Shown: piece after piece, positions 13,985 through 20,499 of the stretch
How the letters are laid out: each line of letters starts with the position of its first letter
Numbering within the stretch: the first letter of the stretch is position 1
Notes under the pieces: model-generated
What the model saw: only the letters and a program-made list of their open reading frames with translations
Databases searched by the model: none
Told to the model about the DNA's origin: nothing
Virus record (IMG/VR): IMGVR_UViG_3300023180_004388
Coordinates: 1 to 30,284 of that record
Source of the DNA: a virus
Direction: 5' to 3' (one strand)
DNA: 30,284 bases
Made by a program: the position numbers and the translations under genes

Positions 13985-14236
13985 ATGATTAGAAGATTGA
14001 GAATAGCACTTTGGCATGTTGTTGCAGAGTTGGAGTATATTCTCTATCCATGGAAAGATGGAGACCGTCCATCTGCAGAAACGATATCCAAGTATAATCT
14101 TCCAGAAGAAAGTTATGATGATCGTCTTTACTATTATGATTGGATAAAAAGTCAAGATCAAAAAATACAAAAGATAGAAGAAGACATTATCTTTTTAATT
14201 GATAGGATTAATCAAATTGAGGAAATTCAAAAATGA
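13985..14236 (+). CDS. Small coiled-coil protein, unknown function (83 aa)
   Basis: The N terminus (MIRRLRIALWHVVAELEYIL) is an amphipathic, basic helix that could bind membrane. The middle is acidic and Tyr-rich (YDDRLYYYDW), and residues 55-83 form a probable coiled coil (KIEEDIIFLIDRINQIEEI). No enzyme motif exists. It sits between a glycosyltransferase and an epimerase and overlaps the latter by ATGA. It may anchor or scaffold the glycan enzymes, but that is a guess from shape alone. Confidence 0.6.
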   Translation: MIRRLRIALWHVVAELEYILYPWKDGDRPSAETISKYNLPEESYDDRLYYYDWIKSQDQKIQKIEEDIIFLIDRINQIEEIQK

Positions 14237-15087
14237 AAATTGCAGTATTGGGTTCTGGTGGTCAGATCGGTGCCTACCTAACAGAATATCTTCGTGGTAA
14301 GGACCACACAGTTCATGAGTTTGATGTTGTCAATGGTGAGCATCAAGACTTGACTACGATCCCAAATCCAGAACTCCATCGTGTGATTATGGATTCTGAC
14401 TTTGTATTCTTTCTCGCATTTGATGTGGGTGGTTCTAGGTATTTGAAGAAGTATCAGCATACCTTTGACTTTATCAATAATAATACTCGTATTATTGCGA
14501 ACGTATTTGGTCTTCTTGAGAAGTACAACAAGAGATTTGTATTCGCATCTTCTCAGATGAGTAACATGAGTTACTCTCCTTATGGTGTGATGAAGCGTGT
14601 TGGTGAACTTTATACCACTGCACTGAAGGGACTGACTGTTAAGTTCTGGAATGTCTATGGTATTGAGAAGGACCATGAGAAGGCTCATGTCATTACAGAT
14701 TTTATCCGTAAAGGATTTGAAGAGGGTGAGTTTGAGATGATGACTGATGGTACAGAAGAACGTCAGTTCCTGTATGCAGAAGATTGCTGTGAAGCACTTG
14801 AGACCATCATGGAGAACTATACAGACTTCAAACCAGAAGATCCTCTTCACATTACATCATTCCGTTCCACATCCATTAAAGATGTTGCTGGGATTATTCA
14901 GGGTCAATTCAATTTGATCGGTAGGCATGATGTTAAGATTAAACCTGGTCTTGCAAAGGACAGTGTACAACTTGATAAGAGAAACGAAGCAGATAATTAT
15001 ATCGTTAATTGGTGGATGCCAAAAACTACTATTGATGTTGGTATTGCAAAAGTGTTTAATGAAATGAAAAAGGAGTATGAAGAATGA
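14233..15087 (+). CDS. NAD-dependent sugar epimerase/dehydratase (extended SDR)
   Basis: A 284-residue extended short-chain dehydrogenase. GSGGQIG near residues 7-13 is the nucleotide-binding motif, FASSQMS gives the active-site Ser region and YGVMKR the Tyr-x-x-x-Lys pair. FWNVYG and RQFLYAEDC are typical of nucleotide-sugar epimerases. It differs clearly from the GDP-mannose 3,5-epimerase at 3587 and lacks its RNSDN-type block. The substrate is unknown. It overlaps both neighbours by ATGA. Confidence 0.85.
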   Translation: MKIAVLGSGGQIGAYLTEYLRGKDHTVHEFDVVNGEHQDLTTIPNPELHRVIMDSDFVFFLAFDVGGSRYLKKYQHTFDFINNNTRIIANVFGLLEKYNKRFVFASSQMSNMSYSPYGVMKRVGELYTTALKGLTVKFWNVYGIEKDHEKAHVITDFIRKGFEEGEFEMMTDGTEERQFLYAEDCCEALETIMENYTDFKPEDPLHITSFRSTSIKDVAGIIQGQFNLIGRHDVKIKPGLAKDSVQLDKRNEADNYIVNWWMPKTTIDVGIAKVFNEMKKEYEE

Positions 15088-15932
15088 TCGGTTTTAATCA
15101 TCTTGGTAATCTTGGTAGACTCGGCAATCAAATGTTTGAGTTTGCCGCTCTCCGTGGTATTGCAGAGAAGCATGGATATGATGTATGCATTCCCTCTAAA
15201 GATCATGATGGGATTGAAAACTATAGTTTACACAAGTGCTTCTATTTGGATCATATTCCAACTGGATTCGTAGAAGCGGAAGCATATGTTCAGGAAGAAT
15301 ATTTTCACTTCAATGAAAAGATTTTTGAACAGTGTCCTGACAACATAAGTCTTTATGGATTCTTCCAGTCTGAGAAATACTTTGCTCATGCTGCAGATAC
15401 TATCAGGAAGGATTTTACTTTCCATGATGATATTGTCGCACCCTGCCATGAGTTTATGAAGGGTTTTGCGAATGAAGAACCTATCATGCTTCATGTTCGT
15501 CGTGGGGATCCTAACCTGACTGATCCTCGTGGATTCAAATGGTCTTATACTCAGTGCAGCGATCAGCACCCCGTACAACCGCTTGCATACTACGATGAGG
15601 CACTTTCGCACTTTGATGACGAACAACCCGTAATCGTCTTCTCAGACTCTCCTGAGTGGGTTAAGGAGCAAGAGTTCTTTGCAGATGATAGGTTCATGAT
15701 CTCAGAACCACAAGAGAAGTATAAGGATGGATCATATACTCCTTATACTGACTTGTGCTTGATGTCTATGTGTTCTCATGCTATAATTGCGAATAGTTCT
15801 ATGAGTTGGTGGGGTGCTTGGTTGCAGTCTAATCCAAACAAAAAGGTGATTGCACCCAAGATGTGGTTTGGTCCTGCCTACGCTGACAAAGACACTAAAG
15901 ACTTGTATTGTAAAGACTGGATTGTTGTTTGA
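15084..15932 (+). CDS. GT11 family glycosyltransferase (second copy)
   Basis: This 282-residue paralogue of the gene at 11604 has GRLGNQMFEFAALRG, HVRRGD at residues 137-142 and SSMSWWGAWL. Between the two copies the first 27 codons are similar also at the DNA level, so they probably arose by duplication or by recombination within this phage group. Differences around residues 143-160, where this copy has an insertion (HVRRGDPNLTD onwards), suggest a different acceptor. Confidence 0.92.
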   Translation: MIGFNHLGNLGRLGNQMFEFAALRGIAEKHGYDVCIPSKDHDGIENYSLHKCFYLDHIPTGFVEAEAYVQEEYFHFNEKIFEQCPDNISLYGFFQSEKYFAHAADTIRKDFTFHDDIVAPCHEFMKGFANEEPIMLHVRRGDPNLTDPRGFKWSYTQCSDQHPVQPLAYYDEALSHFDDEQPVIVFSDSPEWVKEQEFFADDRFMISEPQEKYKDGSYTPYTDLCLMSMCSHAIIANSSMSWWGAWLQSNPNKKVIAPKMWFGPAYADKDTKDLYCKDWIVV

Positions 15933-16714
15933 TGGACAAGAATAAATCTGCTTATAAACTCAAAGGTATTCCACCCATCTACTACCTTAATCTAGATGGT
16001 CAGGAAGATCGTAAGATCTATATGGAATCCCAAATGAAATATTGGGAGATTGAAAATTACGAACGTATCTCCGCATATGATGGACGTAATGACGATCTGA
16101 GCGATATTATCAAGGGTAAGTATCCAGATAATATGACTTCTGGTGAGATTGGTTGTACCACTTCTCACTTGAAGGCCATCAAACATTGGATGGAAACATC
16201 AGATTCTCCATGTGCAATCTTCATGGAAGATGATGTTGATCTTCAGATAGTCAAGAATTGGGATTTTACCTGGAGAGATTTCTATGGTCTGGTTCCCTAT
16301 GACTACGATGTAATCCAACTAGCAATCATTTGTACTGGACCTCTTCATGTGGCCTTACATAAGAGATTTGTGAATGACTTCTCTACAGCAGCATACATGA
16401 TTACTCGTCATCATGCAGAGAAACTGTTGAAGTATCACGTTCGTGGTGATAAGTACAAACTGGATAATGGTGTAAAACCCAGAGCAGTAGCAGATGATCT
16501 CATCTATAACTCTGGCAATACATTCTCTATTCCCCTGTTCCTCTACAGAATTGCTTTGGGATCATCAATTCACCCAGAGCATGTAGATGTGTTTCATCGT
16601 AGTAGTCATGATGGACTTTTGGAGTTCTGGCAGCAGAATGGACCTAACCTCAAGATCAATGAATTGATGGAATACAATCCATATTTGGGAAGAATTACAG
16701 AAAACAATGAGTAA
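15932..16714 (+). CDS. GT25-like glycosyltransferase (second copy)
   Basis: A 260-residue protein with YYLNLDGQEDRK, the block GEIGCTTSHLKAI and the acidic FMEDDVD motif, then TAAYMITRHHAEKLL, the standard GT25 series. It is better conserved than the copy at 13266. The ATG at 15932 shares its A with the TGA of the GT11 gene; an in-frame TTG lies three bases upstream. It is the last gene of the island; 29 bases after its stop begins a terminator. Confidence 0.85.
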   Translation: MDKNKSAYKLKGIPPIYYLNLDGQEDRKIYMESQMKYWEIENYERISAYDGRNDDLSDIIKGKYPDNMTSGEIGCTTSHLKAIKHWMETSDSPCAIFMEDDVDLQIVKNWDFTWRDFYGLVPYDYDVIQLAIICTGPLHVALHKRFVNDFSTAAYMITRHHAEKLLKYHVRGDKYKLDNGVKPRAVADDLIYNSGNTFSIPLFLYRIALGSSIHPEHVDVFHRSSHDGLLEFWQQNGPNLKINELMEYNPYLGRITENNE

Positions 16715-16743
16715 TTATACTCATTATGTTATGATATCCGAAC

Positions 16744-16771
16744 AAAGAGGTGCTTGACACCTCTTTCTTTT
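16744..16771 (+). terminator. Rho-independent terminator ending the glycan island
   Basis: AAAGAGGTG (16744-16752), loop CTTGA and CACCTCTTT (16758-16766) make a nine-pair stem, followed by CTTTTT. The loop and the first bases of the right arm are at the same time the -35 box TTGACA of the hli promoter. Confidence 0.85.
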
Positions 16772-16782
16772 TGCTATATAAT
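16754..16782 (+). promoter_or_regulatory. Consensus promoter of the hli-petF-hli-peroxiredoxin operon
   Basis: TTGACA at 16754-16759 and TATAAT at 16777-16782 with exactly 17 bases between them, a perfect match. The first gene begins 28 bases downstream. The -35 box is embedded in the preceding terminator hairpin. Confidence 0.92.
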
Positions 16783-16809
16783 TCTGTAACAGTTCTTCAC
16801 AAAACTACA

Positions 16810-17013
16810 ATGACTGTAACAACTAATGAGTACGGGCAAATGAATATGTTTGCCAAAGAACCTCAAATGGTAATTGAGGACTATCACAGCAAGGGTCTGC
16901 TGACTCCTATGGAAGGAATTGAGCGTTACAATGGTCGCTGGGCAATGATGGGAATGATTGGGGGCTTGATTTCTTACGCGATTACTGGTAAACTCTTCTT
17001 TGGTATTTTCTAA
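16810..17013 (+). CDS. hli: High-light-inducible protein
   Basis: A 67-residue single-helix relative of plant light-harvesting proteins, inserted in the thylakoid membrane, where it binds chlorophyll and dissipates excess energy around photosystem II. The conserved helix reads ERYNGRWAMMGMIGG, with the chlorophyll-binding Glu and Asn and the paired Arg all present, followed by LISYAITGKLFFGIF. The N-terminal 35 residues are hydrophilic. The ATG at 16810 is the first after the promoter. Confidence 0.96.
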   Translation: MTVTTNEYGQMNMFAKEPQMVIEDYHSKGLLTPMEGIERYNGRWAMMGMIGGLISYAITGKLFFGIF

Positions 17014-17025
17014 GTATTTTTACCT

Positions 17026-17316
17026 ATGGCATACAGTGTTACTCTCCGCTCTCCCGACGGCTCCGAGACCGTTATTCAATGCGAAAGCGATCAGTATATC
17101 CTTGAAGCTGCTGAAGAAGCAGGTGTTGACCTTCCTTCGTCTTGCAAAGCAGGTGCTTGCTCCGCCTGTGCTGGTAAGTTGATTGAAGGTGAAGTTGATA
17201 ATGAAGAACAATCATTCCTTGATGATGACCAAATCGCTGATGGATGGGTGCTGACTTGTGTCGCATACCCTAAGTCTGATTGCACTATCCTCACGGAGCA
17301 AGAGGAAAACCTCTGA
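17026..17316 (+). CDS. petF: Plant-type 2Fe-2S ferredoxin
   Basis: A 96-residue soluble electron carrier accepting electrons from photosystem I. The four cluster ligands are C40, C45, C48 (CKAGACSAC) and C78 (TCVAYP), with the usual spacing. The chain is acidic, as needed for docking to ferredoxin-NADP reductase and other partners. Phage ferredoxins may redirect electrons, for example to bilin reductases or ribonucleotide reductase. It lies 12 bases after hli and overlaps the next small gene by TGATG. Confidence 0.95.
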   Translation: MAYSVTLRSPDGSETVIQCESDQYILEAAEEAGVDLPSSCKAGACSACAGKLIEGEVDNEEQSFLDDDQIADGWVLTCVAYPKSDCTILTEQEENL

Positions 17317-17399
17317 TGGAACTGCTTGCCCTTGCAGGAATTTTATTTGCCTCCTTTGCAGGGGCAGCACTACTTACTAAATCTGGAGACGAAAAATGA
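17316..17399 (+). CDS. Tiny membrane peptide (27 aa) between petF and hli
   Basis: The frame starts with an ATG that shares a base with the petF stop (TGATG) and ends in an ATGA overlap with the second hli. Its product is almost entirely a hydrophobic helix (LLALAGILFASFAGAALL) with a short charged end (TKSGDEK). It has the shape of the small subunits of photosynthetic complexes, but it does not match any that I know (for example PetN or PsbX). The double overlap supports it as a real gene. Confidence 0.6.
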   Translation: MELLALAGILFASFAGAALLTKSGDEK

Positions 17400-17503
17400 A
17401 CGAAAAAGCAGAACGTATTAATGGTTGGGCAGCAATGATCGGTATCATTGCCGCATTTGGTGCTTATGCTACCACTGGACAAGTTATCCCTGGTGTATGG
17501 TGA
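17396..17503 (+). CDS. hli: Short high-light-inducible protein (35 aa)
   Basis: A minimal Hli consisting of just the membrane helix: EKAERINGWAAMIGIIAAFG followed by AYATTGQVIPGVW, the C-terminal signature of short cyanophage Hli proteins. The Glu and Asn that bind chlorophyll are present, but the position that is Arg in the usual NGR reads Trp (NGW). It overlaps the upstream peptide by ATGA and sits close to the peroxiredoxin start. Confidence 0.9.
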   Translation: MNEKAERINGWAAMIGIIAAFGAYATTGQVIPGVW

Positions 17504-17514
17504 TTGAGGTTAAA

Positions 17515-18042
17515 ATGCGTAAAGAACAGTATCAAGTACCCCAAGTAGAATTTGTATTCCGTGAAGATGGAGAGTTTGTCACTAAACCTTCCCTGGATCT
17601 CTTCACTGGTAAGCGTGTGGTTATTTTCAGTCTACCTGGTGCATTCACTCCTACTTGCAGTGCTTATCAGTTGCCTGGATTTGAGCAGCAGTATGAAGAG
17701 TTTGCTCAACTTGGTATTGATGATATTTACTGCATCTCTGTTAATGATGGTTTTGTGATGAATGCCTGGGGTAAAGACCAAGGTATTGAGAAAGTAAAAC
17801 TTATCCCTGACGGTAATGCCCACTTCACCCGTTCAATGGGTTACTTGGTTCGTAAGTCTAATCTTGGCTTCGGTGAGCGTAGTTGGCGTTATGCTGCTGT
17901 CGTTAATGATGGAATCATTGAGAAAATCTTCGTTGAAGAAGGTTTCCGTGACAATGCAGACACAGACCCCTACGAAGCATCAACCCCCGAAGCAGTCTTA
18001 GAGTACGTTAAGTCTACTGTCAAGGAACCAACACCTGTTTGA
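17515..18042 (+). CDS. Peroxiredoxin, Prx5 (type II) family
   Basis: Reduces hydrogen peroxide and organic peroxides through a cysteine sulfenic acid. The catalytic block is PGAFTPTCS with peroxidatic C48, and the later conserved Arg is in RSWRYA. The length of 175 residues fits Prx5 proteins. The start at 17515 is chosen because GAGGT stands at 17506-17510; an ATG at 17497 is in frame but has no such site. As the last gene of the hli-ferredoxin operon it probably protects photosystems against light-driven peroxide during infection. Confidence 0.92.
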   Translation: MRKEQYQVPQVEFVFREDGEFVTKPSLDLFTGKRVVIFSLPGAFTPTCSAYQLPGFEQQYEEFAQLGIDDIYCISVNDGFVMNAWGKDQGIEKVKLIPDGNAHFTRSMGYLVRKSNLGFGERSWRYAAVVNDGIIEKIFVEEGFRDNADTDPYEASTPEAVLEYVKSTVKEPTPV

Positions 18043-18064
18043 TACAATAAGTATTAATACTCTG

Positions 18065-18096
18065 ACTCTGCTCTATATAAAGGGCAGAGTTTTTTT
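18065..18096 (+). terminator. Rho-independent terminator after peroxiredoxin
   Basis: ACTCTGC (18065-18071) and GCAGAGT (18084-18090) form a seven-pair stem with a twelve-base loop, followed by seven T. Confidence 0.8.
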
Positions 18097-18101
18097 ATGC
18101 A

Positions 18102-18257
18102 ATGCCAAGAGGACAATTGAATAAGGATGAACTTAAGTGTTATGTTCTTAAGTTAAAGCACCAAGTAGATGGCGACTTTGGGTATCCTGGAGAAAAGGCA
18201 ATGGCACAGAAATATCTGAACAAAGTTTTGGATAAACTTGAAGAGTACAGGTATTGA
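18102..18257 (+). CDS. Small basic protein of a common cyanophage family (51 aa)
   Basis: Begins MPRGQLNKDELKCYVLKLK and continues with a helical, lysine-rich chain; I recognise this start as one seen repeatedly in cyanophage genomes, without a known function. The ATG is five bases after the terminator T-run. Its last codon and stop form part of the following -35 box. It has no clear promoter of its own, so it may be reached by read-through of the terminator. Confidence 0.65.
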   Translation: MPRGQLNKDELKCYVLKLKHQVDGDFGYPGEKAMAQKYLNKVLDKLEEYRY

Positions 18258-18282
18258 CAGGTTCGGTTCTTTGTACTATAAT
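18254..18282 (+). promoter_or_regulatory. Consensus promoter of the first porin-like gene
   Basis: TTGACA at 18254-18259 and TATAAT at 18277-18282 with 17 bases between them. The -35 box overlaps the stop codon of the preceding small gene. The transcript would carry a leader of about 170 bases. Confidence 0.9.
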
Positions 18283-18297
18283 ATAGTTTCTGAGTTG

Positions 18298-18305
18298 CAT
18301 AAATA
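18298..18305 (+). promoter_or_regulatory. Late promoter octamer CATAAATA
   Basis: CATAAATA fits the T4-type late motif. It is 15 bases after the sigma70 -10 box, so this gene could be transcribed early and late from neighbouring starts, as also seems the case for psbA. Confidence 0.55.
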
Positions 18306-18458
18306 CTCAGACGTAACTCATTGTTACGAATTATAACAGTCTTGATGCCTCAACTACTCGCTGAAAGATTGTGCTATAATGGATAAAGCGACAGGAGAGT
18401 CGGTCCTGTCCAACATCTGCGGGTAACCATTCCGCAAGTAAACTAACGAGGTATTCAA
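18306..18458 (+). other. Structured leader of the porin-like gene
   Basis: Three hairpins follow each other: CGTAAC/GTTACG (18312-18328), GACAGGA/TCCTGTC (18390-18410, seven pairs) and TGCGG/CCGCA (18418-18436). An extended -10-like TGCTATAAT lies at 18372-18380 without a -35 partner. Two very short frames (13 codons from 18345, 15 from 18379) overlap the structures. A regulatory leader is possible; I saw no match to the cyanobacterial glutamine riboswitch that I know. Confidence 0.45.
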
Positions 18459-18827
18459 ATGATCAAATCCGCATTCGCAGCACTCGCCGCTGCTCCCCTT
18501 TTCGCTGGTGCTGCAATGGCAGGACCCTACGTTAACGTTGAAGCCAACTCTGGTTTCACTGGTAGCGACTACAATGGCACGACCACTGACCTCCACGTAG
18601 GTTATGAAGGTGCTCTTGGTGAGTCCGCTTCCTACTACGTCCAAGGCGGTCCTTCGGTCGTAATGCCTGATGGTGGCGATACCGATACCGTTTTCTCTGG
18701 TAAGGCAGGTCTGGGTCTCGCCGCCACCGAGAACCTGGGTGTCTATGGTGAAGTTTCCTTCGCCACTGGTGCTAACGGTGCTGACAACGGTTACGGAACC
18801 AAAGTCGGTGTCAAGTACAGCTTCTGA
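18459..18827 (+). CDS. Exported porin-like outer-membrane protein (122 aa)
   Basis: A signal peptide of about 21 residues ends at AMA, followed by GPYVNVEANSG. The mature part alternates polar and aromatic residues, as in beta strands, with turns such as GADNGYG, and the protein ends in KVGVKYSF. The terminal Phe is the classic recognition signal for the outer-membrane BAM machinery. About 100 mature residues would make a small barrel or a plug domain. It is a paralogue of the gene at 19034. GAGGT-like ACGAGGT nine bases before the ATG serves as ribosome site. A role in phosphate or nutrient entry is inferred from the neighbouring pstS. Confidence 0.7.
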   Translation: MIKSAFAALAAAPLFAGAAMAGPYVNVEANSGFTGSDYNGTTTDLHVGYEGALGESASYYVQGGPSVVMPDGGDTDTVFSGKAGLGLAATENLGVYGEVSFATGANGADNGYGTKVGVKYSF

Positions 18828-18848
18828 TCTTCTGATTAGATAAAAATC

Positions 18849-18876
18849 AGGACTCCCTAACGGGGGTCCTTTTTTT
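18849..18876 (+). terminator. Rho-independent terminator
   Basis: AGGACTCCC (18849-18857), loop TAAC and GGGGGTCCT (18862-18870) form a nine-pair stem with one G-T pair, followed by seven T. It separates the first porin-like gene from the second porin-pstS unit. Confidence 0.9.
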
Positions 18877-18888
18877 ATGGTTTACCGT

Positions 18889-18961
18889 AAGTTAAAATTG
18901 AGTTAAGTTGCTCTATATACGAAGGTTTTGCCAAAAAATAAGGTTAACCAATCTTTAAAGA
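18889..18961 (+). promoter_or_regulatory. Candidate PHO box and promoter region for porin-pstS
   Basis: On the minus strand CTTAACTC and TTTAACTT (18900-18907 and 18889-18896) are two eight-base repeats with a three-base gap, the layout of cyanobacterial PHO boxes (PyTTAAPyPyW, 11-base period). A second pair of TTAA cores 11 bases apart lies in GTTAACCA (18943) and TTTAAAGA (18954). The only -10-like sequence is TAAAAT at 18981, with no TTGACA, unlike nearly all other promoters here. This fits a promoter dependent on the host regulator PhoB. A hairpin GAAGAC/GTCTTC (18970-18998) follows. Confidence 0.5.
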
Positions 18962-19033
18962 CAAAACCTGAAGACTCTGTTAAAATAAACGGGTCTTCAA
19001 CAGACAACAAACACTAGAAAAAGGAAATTACTA

Positions 19034-19390
19034 ATGAAAGCATTCGCACTTGCCGCACTGGCAATCCCCATGGTGACGGCACCTGCCCTTGCTGGTCCAT
19101 ACGTCATGACCAAATCGGAGTTCAAGTTCTCGGATGAGAACTATAAGGAAGCAGTAAACCAAGCACGTCTTGGATACGACTGGAAAGTCGGTGCTCTGAA
19201 ACCCTATGTTGAACTGGGTGGTGGTGCTAAGACCCCTGATGGTGGTGCTTCTAAAGGTTTCACTGCTGCTGAGATTGGTACTGGTATTAAAATGACTGAC
19301 CAACTCTCTGCTAAACTGAAAGCCGAAGCAACTCAAACTTCTGGTAAAACCAGTTGGAAAGCAGAACTCAGCACCAAGTATCGTTTCTGA
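19034..19390 (+). CDS. Exported porin-like outer-membrane protein (118 aa)
   Basis: A paralogue of the preceding gene: signal peptide ending ALA, then GPYVMTKSEFKF, amphipathic strand pattern and the end STKYRF with terminal Phe. About 98 mature residues would give roughly eight short strands. It is preceded by the possible PHO box and followed after 21 bases by pstS, so both are probably on one phosphate-responsive transcript. AAAGGAAAT before the ATG is a fair ribosome site. Function in phosphate passage through the outer membrane is an inference. Confidence 0.7.
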   Translation: MKAFALAALAIPMVTAPALAGPYVMTKSEFKFSDENYKEAVNQARLGYDWKVGALKPYVELGGGAKTPDGGASKGFTAAEIGTGIKMTDQLSAKLKAEATQTSGKTSWKAELSTKYRF

Positions 19391-19411
19391 TAAAGAAGAA
19401 AGGAGATAACA

Positions 19412-20398
19412 ATGAAAAAAGTTCTTGCTACTCTCGCTGCTGTCGCCGCTGGCGGCACTCTAGTTGCTTGTGGATCGGCACCTGAAAATGCATCTACTTT
19501 TACTCCCCAAACTCTGACTGCAGCAGGTGCTACTTTCCCAGCACCTCTGTATCAACGTTGGTTCCAAGATTATGCAGCAAAAGGTCACAAAGTCTCTTAT
19601 CAAGCAGTCGGTAGTGGTGCTGGTGTTCGCCAGTTTACTGCTGGGACTGTTGATTTCGGTGCTAGTGATAGTGCAGTAAAAGACTCCAAGATCCCTGCAT
19701 CTGGTCTGGTTCACATCCCTATGACTGGTGGTGCTATTGTGCCCGCATATAATAACCCTGGGTGTGATGCCAAGATGACTCAGACTCAACTTGCTGATGT
19801 CTTCCTGGGTAAGATCACCAACTGGTCTGCCTTCGGTTGTGCTGATAAACAGATTGCTACCGTCCATCGTTCTGATGGTTCTGGTACTACCAAAGGTTTC
19901 ACCAACTCTCTGTCTGCATTCTCTCCTGAATGGAAGGCAACGGTTGGCACTGGTAAAGCAGTGAAGTGGCCTGTTGGTGTAGGTGCCAAAGGAAACTCTG
20001 GTGTTGCCGCACAAATCAAACAGGTTGATGGTGCTATTGGTTACCTGAACTATGGTTATGTTTCTGGTGGTAAGTTTCAACAAGTTGCCCTAGAAAACAA
20101 GGATGGCAATTATGTCACCGCTTCTGCTGAAACATCTGCTGCAGGTCTTTCTAAGATCGTGCTTGATGATAAGTTGCGTGGTGCTGATGCTAACCCCGCA
20201 GGTGAGAATGCTTATCCTATCGTCTCCCTGACTTGGATTCTGGCATATCCTGAGTCACCTAAGAATGCTGCCGTTAAGGACACTTTGCGTTATATGTTGA
20301 GTGAAGAAGCACAAAGTAAGTCTGATAGTCTTGGTTATGTACCTCTTCCTGAGGACCTTCGTCAAAAAGCACTCGCTGCTGTTGACACGCTCAAATAA
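19412..20398 (+). CDS. pstS: Periplasmic phosphate-binding protein
   Basis: Binds phosphate in the periplasm and delivers it to the PstCAB importer of the host. The 328-residue protein has a lipoprotein signal ending in the lipobox LVAC (C20). LTAAGATFPAPLYQRW, AVGSGAGVRQF, DFGASDSAV and HRSDGSGTTKGFTN are the phosphate-contacting blocks of PstS. A strong AGGAG at 19401-19405 decides the start. Cyanophage pstS is known to be switched on through host PhoB during phosphate starvation, in line with the candidate PHO box upstream. Its last codons contain a promoter for the next operon. Confidence 0.97.
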   Translation: MKKVLATLAAVAAGGTLVACGSAPENASTFTPQTLTAAGATFPAPLYQRWFQDYAAKGHKVSYQAVGSGAGVRQFTAGTVDFGASDSAVKDSKIPASGLVHIPMTGGAIVPAYNNPGCDAKMTQTQLADVFLGKITNWSAFGCADKQIATVHRSDGSGTTKGFTNSLSAFSPEWKATVGTGKAVKWPVGVGAKGNSGVAAQIKQVDGAIGYLNYGYVSGGKFQQVALENKDGNYVTASAETSAAGLSKIVLDDKLRGADANPAGENAYPIVSLTWILAYPESPKNAAVKDTLRYMLSEEAQSKSDSLGYVPLPEDLRQKALAAVDTLK

Positions 20399-20410
20399 AT
20401 TTGGTATACT
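20382..20410 (+). promoter_or_regulatory. Sigma70-type promoter inside the end of pstS
   Basis: TTGACA at 20382-20387 and TATACT at 20405-20410 are 17 bases apart. The start point would fall near 20417, inside the left arm of the pstS terminator, so transcripts that begin here contain only half of the hairpin and are not terminated. Confidence 0.75.
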
Positions 20411-20437
20411 GGGGAAGATTTAGTTCTTCCCCTTTTT
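20411..20437 (+). terminator. Rho-independent terminator of pstS
   Basis: GGGGAAGA (20411-20418), loop TTTAGT and TCTTCCCC (20425-20432) form eight perfect pairs followed by five T. It starts at the base right after the -10 box of the next promoter. Confidence 0.9.
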
Positions 20438-20499
20438 GCTAAATACCCCGTGCCGAGAGAAGTGCGATTTCATTTCGGATGATGAATTCTGTTAATTAA

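Noticed and set aside
15779-15787. TGCTATAAT extended -10 element inside the second GT11 gene
   Set aside because: It encodes Ala-Ile-Ile codons in frame, has no -35 box and no gene start follows nearby.
18306-18458. Glutamine (glnA/downstream-peptide) riboswitch in the porin leader
   Set aside because: The conserved core sequences that I know for these motifs are not found; only general hairpins are seen.
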